Shown here one piece after another: positions 34,131 to 45,294 of a stretch of DNA of 64,000 bases (positions are counted from its first letter, which is position 1; every line of letters begins with the position of its first letter). The position numbers were made by a program, and so were the translations under genes. Source of the stretch: Strobilurus pachycystidiatus (taxonomy: Eukaryota; Basidiomycota; Agaricomycetes; Agaricales; Physalacriaceae); assembly GCA_019915135.1 (NCBI GenBank), contig JAHLMK010000021.1, positions 620,001 through 684,000 of the forward strand, in the 5' to 3' direction. The notes under the pieces were generated by a model. The model saw only the letters and a program-made list of their open reading frames with translations, did not search any database and was not told the DNA's origin.

Positions 34131-34403
34131 TGTTGAAAAATTTTGGGAGGGGACGCTGTCCTTAGTGGGGCATGAGAGTGTCGACTCATTCGTCAATGCT
34201 GTATGTTTAAGTAAAAAGACAAATCGGCGATGTCGCAGGATGATGGATCCGGCAGGAGCTCGGACACGGGCACCGACAGTTCCGGCATGGGAAGATTGAC
34301 GGATTCAACATCCACCTTGCTAAGTACATACAAATTATCAGAGCCACAAGACCTCCGACGATAGATCTCCAGTGAGGCGGTTTGTCGCAGGAGTAACTTG
34401 ACT

Positions 34404-35220
34404 TCATCTGCTCGGTGTCGCTCGGATCTGCCTTGGACATGCCGCTATCTGATGGTGATCGAGACACGTCAAGCCGAGGCCTTTGCCAAGTACTCTAGAA
34501 TATGCCAATCGCGTCCCACGAATGTTTAATGAGTCTTCTTGAATGCTCAATGTGACAATCACCGTGGCCTCAAGAACTCTGTCTCGCCACTGCTCCATAG
34601 ACTCACCTTTCCTCAGAAGCGGCCCATCACGAGTAATATTAGGATGAGGACGACCTCGGTCGTTTCGAATTTCCGCCCAATGCATGGGCGAGGTTCTACG
34701 GAATGGCGTAAGTATTCATCTGCGCGCTAGGAACTAGTCATTGCCGACATTGAACGCTTCTATATGCCGTCCGCCTGCGGGGGGTTGAAACATTGGCTCC
34801 TGGAGATTCTTGTGTTACGCTCATAGTATTGAACGCGGGCTGCGGCCGAATCGTGAATGACCGAGTAGCGCCAATGGTGTCTACTAACCGTCCCACCTCT
34901 CGGAGCAGGGATAGCTCTTAGAACCCCGTGGCCAACAAGGCTTGAGCCCTGATCAATAGCACTCTTGTCGCTTTTCTAATTACCAGATGACCGACGGCTA
35001 CATCAAAGAGGTGCATACTAAGCTTTGACAAGCGAGCGGCATGATCACAGGCATGATACCTACGGAAAGAAAGAGACTCGTAGCATGGCGAGGACTTTGT
35101 GTCGGACGAGGATAAAGTCGGAAGTTTCGATCATCTATAACAGAAATCAGATTCCCCATTGAACTGCGAAAATGCTCCATAGACTGTCCAGTGTCCCGGC
35201 AAGCTACATGCAATGGTTTT
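34404..35220 (-). pseudogene. Relic cytochrome P450, tandem sister of the next gene
   Basis: The frame at 34404-34685 matches the C-terminus of the P450 at 35444-37624 in order and spacing: SMEQWRDRVLEATVIVTLSIQED aligns with KNQWRERVMDARMIMTLGVRD. Around 35050-35120 a decayed version of the ExxR-helix exon is visible. The heme-binding motif is not recoverable, and several frame changes separate the pieces. It is a degenerate tandem duplicate. Confidence 0.6.
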
Positions 35221-35443
35221 TAAACGACGTGAGGTAACCATTCAATAGGTTCAAGATGTCCGCGCGCACCGTGGCGGGCAATGAGCTCAAAGAAATATTT
35301 CTGATCGGGAATTTGAGTATTTACGACAGGTAGCGCCAATGGCGGCGGAATCCCGAAAAGCGTAGAGTATGTCTTTGATGTCTGCCAGAGAACCTAAATC
35401 CATTTATGCACTGTATTACTCAAGAACGTACGCAACATTGTCA

Positions 35444-37624
35444 CTAGTCTTGTCCGCGACGAACGAAGGTCAAAGGGACGTCACGGACACCCAAAGTCAT
35501 AATCATGCGGGCATCCATCACCCTCTCGCGCCACTGGTTCTTGGTCTCTCCAGGCTCAAGAATTGGCTTGACTTTCCAGTCTCGCAACACTAATGTCAAG
35601 AAGCTAACACCCTCCATGGTGGCGAACTTCCTCCCAAGGCATGCGCGGGGACCGACGCTGAATGCCGTGACCGCGTCAGAGTCGTGTGCGAGGCCGTACC
35701 AGCGGGAGGGTTTGAACTCGTAAGGGTCGTCGAAATATCTCGGGTTGTACTCTAGAACGGCGATCAAGACGGGTACGAAGTAAGGGGATAAAATACTGAC
35801 CGACGCCCACCACGTCGACAATGACTCTAGTACCTTTCGGAACGGGTACGGCTTTCGTGCCCTCTTCACCAACAGGATTGGGAACGTTGAGAATTGTGTC
35901 TTTGGTTGCTTCGCGTATCATGACATGGCCCGCGGCTGGGTAGAAAAAGTTGAGTGACGACAACTCGTGGTAGCATTTTGTACTCACGAATCATGCGAAC
36001 GGCCTCATAGAACGAAGCTAGGACCTTATCGAGTCGTGGATAATCCTCGACGGTCTAGAGCAGCACACATCAGACACAGATCGAGCAGCAATTCAAGGGC
36101 TACCAACCGGCTCGCTGTGATCAGCAAGGACTTCCTTTATCTGCGCATAGACTTCGTCTTGAATATCGTCATGTACAGACAAGTATCCCAAAGTTGCCGC
36201 GAGCGTGTGAGCAGTGGTTTCTGCGAGCGCAATTATTACAGACACGCATATGATGCATCTTGTAGTGTACATACCATGACCGGCGAGAAGAAGTGCGAAC
36301 ACATTACCCATCTTGAGAGGACGTGAATACTGGGCAAAAGGCAGCTGAGGACAGACGTACCACTTCCGAATCATCCAATGCATGCTTGGTTTCGCCCCGG
36401 TTGGCCTTGATGATCAGATCGAACGCGCTGACTCCGTCAGAATCGCTGGCGGAATGCTTCCTCTTGTCGATGTGTTCGAGCATGAACTTCGTCAAAACAT
36501 CATAGCCTTGGAGGGCACTCTGGAATCTGTTGACACGACCTTCGTCAGCTAAGAAGAGTAAGGTCACTCGAGAATGTACCGCTTCAAGCCCAAATTCTTG
36601 AACCATTGCGGCGCCAAGGTCAAGAAAATGGTATGATCAACGACACCTCTGAAAGCCTCGTTCAAAGACATTTCGCTCTTCTTGCCGTCTGACGAAGACG
36701 AAGACGCTTGCCTGCAGTATTTCAGTCAAGTCAACAGAGAACTTTGCGCGAATGCGCTCACCATTCGAGAGGGAAACCAAATCCACAATGCCCAATAATC
36801 AACAGAGCAACCTGTCGAACATCTATGAGACTCCGATTTGGCATCGCTATGAGCTCGGGGACAAACTTGGAATACCAGTGACTGTACGGCCGGCACATTC
36901 ACTTCCTTCCGGTCTGACCATCCCTCTACCCGAATCATGTCGTAATAGGTCTTCGCACTGAAGCTCCAGACAGAGTCGTATCTGAACGATTGAGATACAA
37001 CCGAGAAGCAAACGAGATAGAACGCACAGTTCGTTATTGAAGGCTGGCCCAACGACGCGCCGGTGTTTACGCCACGCCTCGTTATCAGCGGCGATGAGGT
37101 TCATACCCCAGATGCTACGGGAGCATCATTGGCAATGATCTCACGGTAGACAGCAGACATACATCAGTGCTTGACTGGCTGAAATGGGCTTGATAAAATC
37201 GGTCTTGTGGCCACCGGAGATCACTTGTCGCGCCACATCGAGATTGGATGTGTAGATGACGGGTGGACCGATGAGGAGGGGTACGACCGCCACGTTCTCG
37301 GAGTCGCGATTTCGATAAACTAGCACAAGAGTCAACGTGCGTACTAGAACCTGCTTGAATGAACATACATGACTTTCGTAGTATCCAATGGAAGTCTGGT
37401 CCCATGTTCCACCAAGAGGTCGCGAATAGGAAACCCGGAGGCTGCATTGGTTGGAATAGATTACGAACTTGAGGTACATATTTCACGACCTGCAGATGTT
37501 GTATGAGACTCGGCCACTGGATAGACTGAGGCTGTCATACCTGAGACTTTTGGTAGTGACGGAAGATCCTGTTGAGCAGGAGAGCGACGAGAGCAAGAAC
37601 AACATATTGCGAGGTGGACGACAT
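35444..37624 (-). CDS. Cytochrome P450 monooxygenase
   Basis: Thirteen exons, 37624-37541, 37489-37369, 37319-37163, 37114-37028, 36981-36867, 36811-36762, 36711-36580, 36526-36361, 36311-36275, 36220-36108, 36054-35988, 35935-35801 and 35751-35444, join to 523 aa with every phase closing. An N-terminal anchor (YVVLALVALLLNRIF) places it in the ER membrane. Landmarks are WRKHRRVVGPAFN (C-helix), AGHETTAHT (I-helix oxygen-binding motif), EAVR (ExxR), and FSVGPRACLGRKFA (heme Cys loop, FxxGxRxCxG). The substrate is unknown. The start was chosen so that the anchor is in frame; an upstream ATG lies in another frame. Confidence 0.92.
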
Positions 37625-38371
37625 CTCTCAAGGATTGCGACACGCATGGCCGTGATATACGTGAGAGACATGGAGTGACAGGGTGGGTTTTGATTCAATG
37701 GCGCATGTGCAAGGCAACCAGGGGACCTATAGTTGGAATGAAATTCGCACACGGCAGATGGGCAGCTCGGGCACGCACCTAGTCACGACGGTGGAGTTCA
37801 TTCCTGCCATGCGTGCCCGTCCTGCAGAGCTCCGGCGCGTTCTCCTGTCGGGAAAGAGGTCCCGACACGCGCCCTCGCCCTCGCCCTCGCCCAGTAGTGT
37901 TACCAGGTGTTACCGGCTCCACGTATCGTTACTGATCCCATCTATTCCGAGATAGTAGTTCCCACATAGCTGGCTTGTCGTCCGCTGAGAGGCCATTTGC
38001 GTCTTGGAGGCCAATTCGTCTGAGGCCAGTTCGCCTGAACCCGGGCATAACGTCGCGCAAGACTGGCCTTGTCGTGGTAGTTGATGCCGATTATTTGCTG
38101 ATGTTTACTGGCGCGGCCAACAGGCGGTCATTGCCCTTTTTGCACATCCGACCGGACCCCGACGGATTCATGGTCTGCTCCAGCCTCCACAAACCCTCAC
38201 CTCGATTATCAGGCAGACAAGTAGGTAGTCGGTCGAAATCAATTGCATGAAACGAGAAATCCATTAGCGCACTATCTCTATCTTCAACATATACAGCATC
38301 TCATAGTGTGTAGGACAATGATGGACCACTCTGAGAAGAGGGAAGGGGAGGAATGTTGTGGTGGTGATGGA
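37625..38371. other. Intergenic with short repeats
   Basis: Contains a CCCTCG hexanucleotide run near 37868-37893 and three imperfect GAGGCCA-TT/GCGTCT units of 15-18 bp at 37989-38036. No gene seen. Confidence 0.5.
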
Positions 38372-38820
38372 CTATTCTGCGACTCTGCGTGCAATGGAGA
38401 TTGACCTCTTGTGTGCGGTTGAACCAGCAGCGGCAGTGTTGTCCTCAAATTCTGGCAGATTGGACGTGAGAATCGAGTCTCTCTCGGATGGCAGCAAGAC
38501 CGATACCTGCCGCGCAATCTGACGAACTTCGGTCTTGCTCTTCCGCCGCATTCCGTAGACATGTTGATCTGGAATAATCGCATACGGGACTCGGACTTAC
38601 TTTTGAAACAACCAAAGCGAGGACACGAGAGCACCAGAGCGCGCCATCTGTAGTAGAGTTGACGCATCGCCTGAGTCTTGTGGATCGAAGACATAAATAG
38701 AGGGAGATGGGGGAAGATCTCTTGGAGAATTTCGGGAGGCACGCGACGAGCAGGCGACAAGACAGACTTAAGTTGCCGAAGGATATCCTGTTCGCCAGTG
38801 GCGCGACAGTGCTGACCGGG
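38372..38820 (-). CDS. F-box-like protein fragment
   Basis: One frame reads DILRQLKSVLSPARRVPPEI followed by LQEIFPHLPLF and, further on, RWRALVLSCPRFG. That is the agaric F-box pattern (a helix, then the VPPEILQEIF box and the WRALVLSCP helix). A 44-nt intron (38569-38612) would join it to a short second exon ending at 38372. No leucine-rich repeat region follows, and I could not find a clean start, so this is a partial or decaying gene. F-box proteins link substrates to SCF ubiquitin ligases. Confidence 0.4.
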
Positions 38821-40056
38821 AGCCCAATACGCAAGTTACGACCACGGGCCACGGCCCGTGCCTGGCACGGCAGGGATCTATTGAGCGTAGACGCTAAACC
38901 GAGTCGGGAGGTTGTATGGTCAAGGATTATTGGGAGACGGGATAGCCTGGTGGATGAGTGGCCATTTTGATCTCGATTTTCGACTTCGACTGACGGCGAG
39001 GACTCGGAAGGCGATGCCATTCCCAGGGCCGCAGACTTGGCCGTCCGCTATAAACGACAATTTCAAGGTCTAGACACCGAAAGCTTGAGGCGTCCACCGG
39101 CTGAACAAGTTCGTCGCCTTTGGCCTAGACAAACAGCCGCGTAAGCGCGTTCACCGTCACAGGTCTTCCTTCGAATTCCGAAGTTGTACCATCAAGCTTT
39201 GCAGTCAGTCCTCCGGAGAACCCATCGCATGATCGTCGTTATTATAGAGGAGGCTGCTCAATGAATGGGAAGGAGGATACGTACAAGTTGCACGAAAGAG
39301 ATGAAGGCGCGTGGTACTCTGATCTCGGGATCGGCCTGGGATCGGCAGCTATGAATAACCTGGACCACCTCTTCCAATCAACTCAAAGACCAGATTGCAA
39401 AATGTCCGGCGATTGCTCTCTTTTCGACTGGAAATCGTGTCTATAGCGGTACTCACTGGCAGGACATTTTCGCCCGCCTCAGTCCACCGCCGGCGCGGCC
39501 CCTCGCTACTGGGTCATGCTCATTCGAGCATTTTCAGTCTTTGCTCTCTATTTACGGCCACTCGGACTTCGTGTTGATTCAAGATAAAACTTCGGCTGGA
39601 TGGATAGAATATAACGCAAACTATCCTGTCCAATGCTATGGAGCGTGGCCGCTGGATTGGCGTCCACGGACTGGTACAACTAGTGGTACTACGGATACCC
39701 GTCTCACAATATCGTGCCTCTCAGTCCGTGCTTGATTCGACTCTCCTTTCGCCTGGATCACTTTCCCCAGCTTTCCACCTTGTCATATGATGATGATTTT
39801 GGACCATGTTTACGGGCCGCCCCGTCCACCCCAGACTCTACCGATACAATAGGGAAAATAATCGGCATCAGCAAAGTTATTCCGAGCCGCACCTCAGGCA
39901 GTCTGGCTTACGGCCGTTTACCGTTCCAACGCCATCAAGCATGGTGTCGCTTGCCTTGTGATGCCCATTCGGATATTCAACGGGTGCTCTACGCCTGATT
40001 TTTGCTATAAGAAAGAGAAGCGCGACGGCTACCGTACGACACCAAGCATCGCAGTC
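38821..40056. other. Intergenic, no clear gene
   Basis: The minus-strand frame at 38821-39020 could be a damaged 5' part of the F-box gene. The rest (39021-40056) shows only short frames and would include the promoter of the GH5 gene. Confidence 0.4.
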
Positions 40057-41801
40057 ATGAACTTGAAGTCCTTAGCGTCTTTCGTGCTTCTTTCTATTTT
40101 CTGCGCCGTACAGGCAGCGCCCTCCGAGTCATCGACGACGAGCAAAGACACAAAGTTGACGAGGGCGGCCGCCCTGTCTTGCTCTGGATCCCTCACCAAG
40201 TTCACTTACTTTGGCGTCAATGAGTCTGGTGCTGAGTTCGGAAACACCAACATCCCAGGAACCTACCAGACAGACTACATCTTCCCCGCGACCAGGTATG
40301 TCCTTTCGCCCGACGTCGTGACCTTTCTGACTTCGCTTTCAGCTCTATCGATGTGAATCCAAGCCAGTTTTGACCTGACCTCGCTCTGATGTCCCTCTAG
40401 TACTTTGTCAGCAATGGATTCAACTTCTTCCGCGTTCCCTTCTTGATGGAGCGGTTGGCACCGCCATCTTCTGGACTTGCTTCAGCTAACTTCAACTCGG
40501 CTTATGCCAATCTGTTGTCGACGGTAAGTCCTTCCGATTTCGCTAGGCCTTCCGGTGCAAACGTCTCCGGCAGACCGTCAATTATATCACCGGGAAAGGC
40601 GCATACGTTGCGCTTGATCGTACGTACACCTTCCGTTGACGGACTGGAACCTCTTTACGATCTTTCTCCAGCTCACAACTTCCTGAGGTACAACGGGAAT
40701 GTTATCACTAGTACTTCCGAGTATGTCCACGCTCCGTCAACACCCAAAACACTGATTGACTTGGGCTTCGATAGCTTCGCAGCATGTGCGTTGTTTGCTG
40801 CTTAAGGATCCTGCCCAGGATACTCACATCCTTCCAGTCTGGAAGAACCTCGCGAATTTGTACAAGGGAAACAGTCACGTTATCTTTGGTACGATACCTT
40901 TCCATCCAACCCTACTGCATCCATGTTAATTGAGAGGGCAGATCTGCAGAATGAGCCTTATGGAGTCGCCGCCTCGACTGTAGCCAGTTTGGTGCGTGTT
41001 ATGAAGAGCGTTGTATCAAGCTGACTGATGTTCTGATATCAGATGCAAGCTGCTATTACCGCCATTCGCTCTACTGGAGCGACTCAGTTGATCCTGGTTG
41101 AGGGAACCTGTGCGTGTTCTTACTCTGTCTCGGATAGTCTCGAACTAATGCTCCTATAGCGTATACCGGTGCTTGGAGTACGCACTGACTTCACCATATC
41201 GCTACAATCAACTAATAGTGTCACTTTCACAGCCTGGTCCTCTTCTGGAAATGCCGCTGCCTTCGCGAGCATTTCCGACCCGCTCAAGAACACCGCCATC
41301 GGTTCGTGCCTATACATTACCTTACCTCCATGGCAACCAGAAACTCAAAGGTCGCATAGAAATGCACCAATACCTCGACTCCGATGGTTCTGGCACCTCT
41401 GCCACCTGTGTCTCTTCCACCATCGGTGCTGAGCGTCTCGCTAACGCCACTGCATGGCTCAAGCAGACTGGCTTGAAGGGTTTCCTCGGTGAGATGGGTG
41501 CAGGCTCGAACTCTGATTGGTACGGCCCGTTACTCCTTCGTCCGTGCTCTTTGATGCTGACTCTTTCAATAGTATCAGCGCTGTCTATGGCGCCATCTGC
41601 TCTATGCAACAGGCAGGCGGCGTGTGGATTGGATTCTCTTGGTGGGCTGCAGGGCCCTGGTGGGGAACTGTGCGTACCACTCTGCTCAAATGTGTTTCGA
41701 TGGTACTAATAGGATGTGTATAGTACTTCCAATCCATCGAGCCGCCCAGTGGAGCGGCTATCTCTCAGATCTTGCCTCAGGCGCTAAAGCCTTTCCTGTG
41801 A
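40057..41801 (+). CDS. GH5 endo-beta-1,4-glucanase, secreted
   Basis: Fourteen exons: 40057-40295, 40343-40352, 40401-40523, 40574-40619, 40672-40720, 40775-40785, 40838-40888, 40942-40991, 41043-41109, 41160-41177, 41233-41301, 41360-41519, 41573-41669 and 41724-41801. They give 355 aa. A signal peptide ends near [11 protein letters not shown]5 landmarks are [14 protein letters not shown], the [10 protein letters not shown] block, FDLQNEPYG with the acid/base Glu, [12 protein letters not shown], and FLGEMGAG with the nucleophile Glu, then a Trp-rich [14 protein letters not shown]. This is the EGII-like subfamily 5 pattern. There is no carbohydrate-binding module. The enzyme cuts internal bonds of cellulose. 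Two exons are only 10-11 nt, yet all phases close. Confidence 0.93.
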
Positions 41802-42818
41802 TCTTCGGTCGTGATGTAATTTTGTAAAGGAGACTCTTCATATTCAGGCTACATACACCCTGTACATCCGAAGTGTGTAAAACCACCTGCATTCAAATTA
41901 CGAATAACAAAGTCGAGACTTGACATATCTTGCAGATGAAATCCATTGCCGGGAATCTCTGCGAGCCAACGGATGCTTAGCAGTATAGTGTCTCGCGGAC
42001 CGGTGAAAGAGCGAGCCTCCAGTGAAGTGTCTTGAGAAGTGTCAGGACCAGCCCTTACAGTGAACGATCACCGGTGACACGGGCACAGCGCGTCTAATGA
42101 CGTCCACTTCACTGGGAGCAACGCCCGGCGCAACGAGCACATTGTACTAACAAAGCCGCGGACAAGGATCATGTCAGGATGTTGCCGAGGAGGTTTTTTT
42201 TCTGAGGGCATTGGTACGGCCTGAGAAGCAAACCCGGAGTGATATGTGGCGTCGGACCGCCCGATGCCGCGAAGGTCAAGATTGGACTCAAACAAACAGG
42301 GATTCGCACCTACAGGCGGCAGTCCATGTTCACGACTCTATGTATAGTGACTGTGGGTACGTGTGCGCCTCTGCTCTGTACTTCGTGGTAAATCTCACAA
42401 AGCAAGGACGGTCAGCAGCACAATGCTGCTGCCAAGTTCTCGGTCCTGTGACGATTCCCACTGCTATATTTCGCACCACTCCCGAGTATTTGTACGCCAC
42501 TGTCCAATTTGGATCCAAAGAAAGCCTCGTGGCCAGCCTCGCGGACTAAGGCGTTCGTCAGCCACTCGATGTGCAGTCTGATGTACAACATGTTCTCGGT
42601 GTCAGCCGGCGCTATATCAGTTGGTCGAGTCCAAGTCCCGGTAGGCCGGGAAAGGCTTTGTCAAGCAGTCTGTATCGCCGAGCGCATTTTTGTCATCCCC
42701 TGTGTGTAAGCTCTATCGCTCACCAAATCACACTTCGGCATCGGAGAGCCTCTATAGCATCAATTTCCCACTGATAGCTTAAATCTGGACATGCCCCTCT
42801 TCCCCTCTTCACTAGGAG
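41802..42818. other. Intergenic, possible coding relic
   Basis: A minus-strand frame near 42430-42600 (ENMLYIRLHIEWLTNALV) looks protein-like but cannot be extended. I do not assign it. No repeat seen. Confidence 0.35.
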
Positions 42819-44232
42819 ATGCCAAGTTTCGACGATTCGAAAGTTGTGTTTGTGAGTCTTGAAGAGTAGGTGTAGAAGGATGATTACTGATCTAGACCTG
42901 CATACTAGGTAACGGGAGGATCTTGTTTTGTTGGCTACGAAGTCATAACCCAGCTGCTCAGTCGAGGATATCGCGTCCGAGTGTGGGTTTGCGCATTTCT
43001 TCCAGTGTGGTGGGTTCCCGCTCATGAGGATCGTACAGAACTGCCTGCGACGACAAGGTTGTCCTTCTGCGGAAAGCGTTATCTGCAAACCACGGCCGAA
43101 GGTCGTTTGAAGTTGTAGACGTCCCGGATATCTACAACGATGACATCTCAGCATACCTGGATGGTAGGATCCAAACCAAAGCTTACCATAGACTCACAGT
43201 GTCTCGTCAGGCGTGTACGGTGTCATTGACACCGCGGCTCGAGGACCGGGCCTTGGTCGCGCGGCTGCTGCAATGTCGAAGGAGATGGTGAGTGCCGTAA
43301 CTCTACCCTCCTCCGTCCGTCCTTCCCTTTCTGACTGAGCGTCGAGGACAGCCCTTTGCCCCATGCACGCTACATCTAGCCCGAGAAGCACTCAAGGCCG
43401 GGGTCAAGAGGATGGTCGTCGCGAGCTCTATCTTCGCGTTCCCGTTTGAGGGACCTTGGGGGCCGAATAGTACGTTCTCCGCCACCCAACACTCCAGCAG
43501 CATGAGTCTACGAAACGATGATAGACTGGAACACTATCTGTAAAGAGAAAGAACTCACCGATCCAATCGTCTGCTTCATCGCGCAGAAGGTCCTCGCCGA
43601 CCAGATGCTCGTCGCATTCAGTAACGACAACCCGATAGACGTTTCTCTTGGTGAGCCATTCTCTCTTTTCTCCTTTCTGAAGAGCATCGCCCGATGATTG
43701 CACCGTCATAGTCTCCGCTGGTACAACCTACGGACCTTTCGCGCCCGGATTCGAACATCTCCTACCAGAACCAGATTATCGTGGACTGAGTACCAACTCA
43801 TACATTCATGCGCTCCTCCGGCCACACAACACATCCTACCCACATCCGTTCCTGAACGGCTGTGCCGACGTCCGCGATGTAGCACGCGCCCTCATCCTGG
43901 CCCTCGAATCAAGACCGACAGCGGAAGTTGGACGAAAACGGTTTCCTATCGTGTGTCCAGATCAATGCTCGTACAGGATGGCAATAGAGATTATCTCGGC
44001 GAACCGACCGAGGCTGAGGAAGCGTCTCTGCGATCCGGAGACGGCGCCAAATTGGCCTTCATTCACGCTCGACGTTGACAGAGAGTATATCGAGGAGACG
44101 ATTGGGCTCGAAAAGGACTCGTATATCCCCTGGCAGAAGACGGTGATAGACGCCATTGACAGTCTGGTGACGCTGGAGAAGTGGTGGAAGAGGAAAGGTT
44201 TCGAGGTCATTATTCCAGACCCTATGTCGTAG
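42819..44232 (+). CDS. Extended SDR / NAD-dependent epimerase-like protein
   Basis: Seven exons, 42819-42851, 42909-42982, 43039-43163, 43211-43287, 43352-43469, 43525-43650 and 43712-44232, give 357 aa. The Rossmann nucleotide motif is VTGGSCFVG at the N-terminus. It is followed by DVPDIYNDDISAYLDG, GVYGVIDTAA and MVVASSIFAF, as in dihydroflavonol reductase-like extended SDRs. At the catalytic position the usual YxxxK appears as FIAQK, so the Tyr is Phe. LVSAGTTYGPFAPG and a Trp-rich C-terminus follow. The cofactor fold is clear; the substrate is unknown and classical reductase activity is doubtful. Confidence 0.85.
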
Positions 44233-44367
44233 GATAGCCTCAAATGCAGCGCATGTTTCGCAAGAAGGTAACCCTCTAATTCAAGTACACCTATAACATC
44301 TGCAGATACATTAAATCGCGCCAATATTTGATGTGAGCAACACAAAAATCGAACCCCAACAACACCG

Positions 44368-45140
44368 TTAATAGTATATTTGGATGGAAACCTTCTGGCC
44401 GTCGATGCCTAGAGGATGAGACTCGTCCTTCGCGACTCCGATCTTTACCGTCCCGTTCAGTCTCCCAGGAAATGGCTCCGGCTGGAACACCAACATGCAG
44501 GCGCCCGTGTCCTTGTCGCGTGTGACGCGTCCCTTCCTGATGGACTAGTCAGTATTGTGCAAGTGAAGGGAGCCGGAAACGCACCCCAGCTTGAATCCAC
44601 ACGAGTGTTGGAGGTCCGCCGCAACGTCCTTGGCGCGATCAAAGTTATCGAGTTTCTCGTCTACCACAAGAGAATGATACACGTTAAGATTTATCTTCTT
44701 CGACCCTTCGAGTGCCTTGTAGAATTCTGCCAGGCCACGGATCTCGTAGAGAGGTTGGTAATCAGGTTTGGTGGATGACGACAGACGCGGCTACGACGCA
44801 TTAGCTTTTCAAGCGCGATACGACAAAACGCCTAAGCGCGCACCTTCTTTGAAATGGTAGACAAATCATATTTGTTAGACTGGGCAGATATTGTGCTGAC
44901 GTCCCCCGCCTCCTTGCGCTTCAATGTGTTGTGGTTCGACGCCTGCAGCACATCCATCCTTTTGGCCGCCTCGCGCTGCTTCCGCCGCAACGTTTGATCA
45001 TGGATCTTCTGCTTGCAGTGGTCGCAGCGTTTCCACTTGTGCTGTTCCGGGAGCGTCTTTCCGCATAGCGTGCAGCGACGCGCGGTGGCCGTGGCGGATG
45101 GGAGATCGAGCGAAGAGGTTGAGCCGGCGCTTAGCGACAT
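44368..45140 (-). CDS. Orphan protein with Cys4 zinc-finger-like motif
   Basis: Three exons, 45140-44844, 44790-44585 and 44536-44368, give 223 aa. Near the N-terminus CTLCGKTL...CDHC forms a C-x2-C-x13-C-x2-C pattern, followed by a basic helix (RRKQREAAKRMDVL). The C-terminal half, with YEIRGLAEFYKALEGSKKI and GTVKIGVAKDESHPLGIDG, looks globular. I do not recognise the family. The start at 45140 is preferred; an in-frame ATG at 45200 is possible. Confidence 0.65.
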
Positions 45141-45294
45141 GATAGCAGAAAGCAAATGGCAATGTTTCATTCTATTTGGCTCCACTTTGACGACGATCAA
45201 CGTTACATGTCACACCACCTGACGGTGATTTTGCCGTTTCCAACCATGTGGCGCTTCAAATTGCTTCAACATTTGAATATACAGAGTCTGGATA

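Noticed and set aside
42330..42600. Possible monooxygenase relic on the minus strand
   Set aside because: One helical stretch looks protein-like, but no cofactor motif or second exon could be found.
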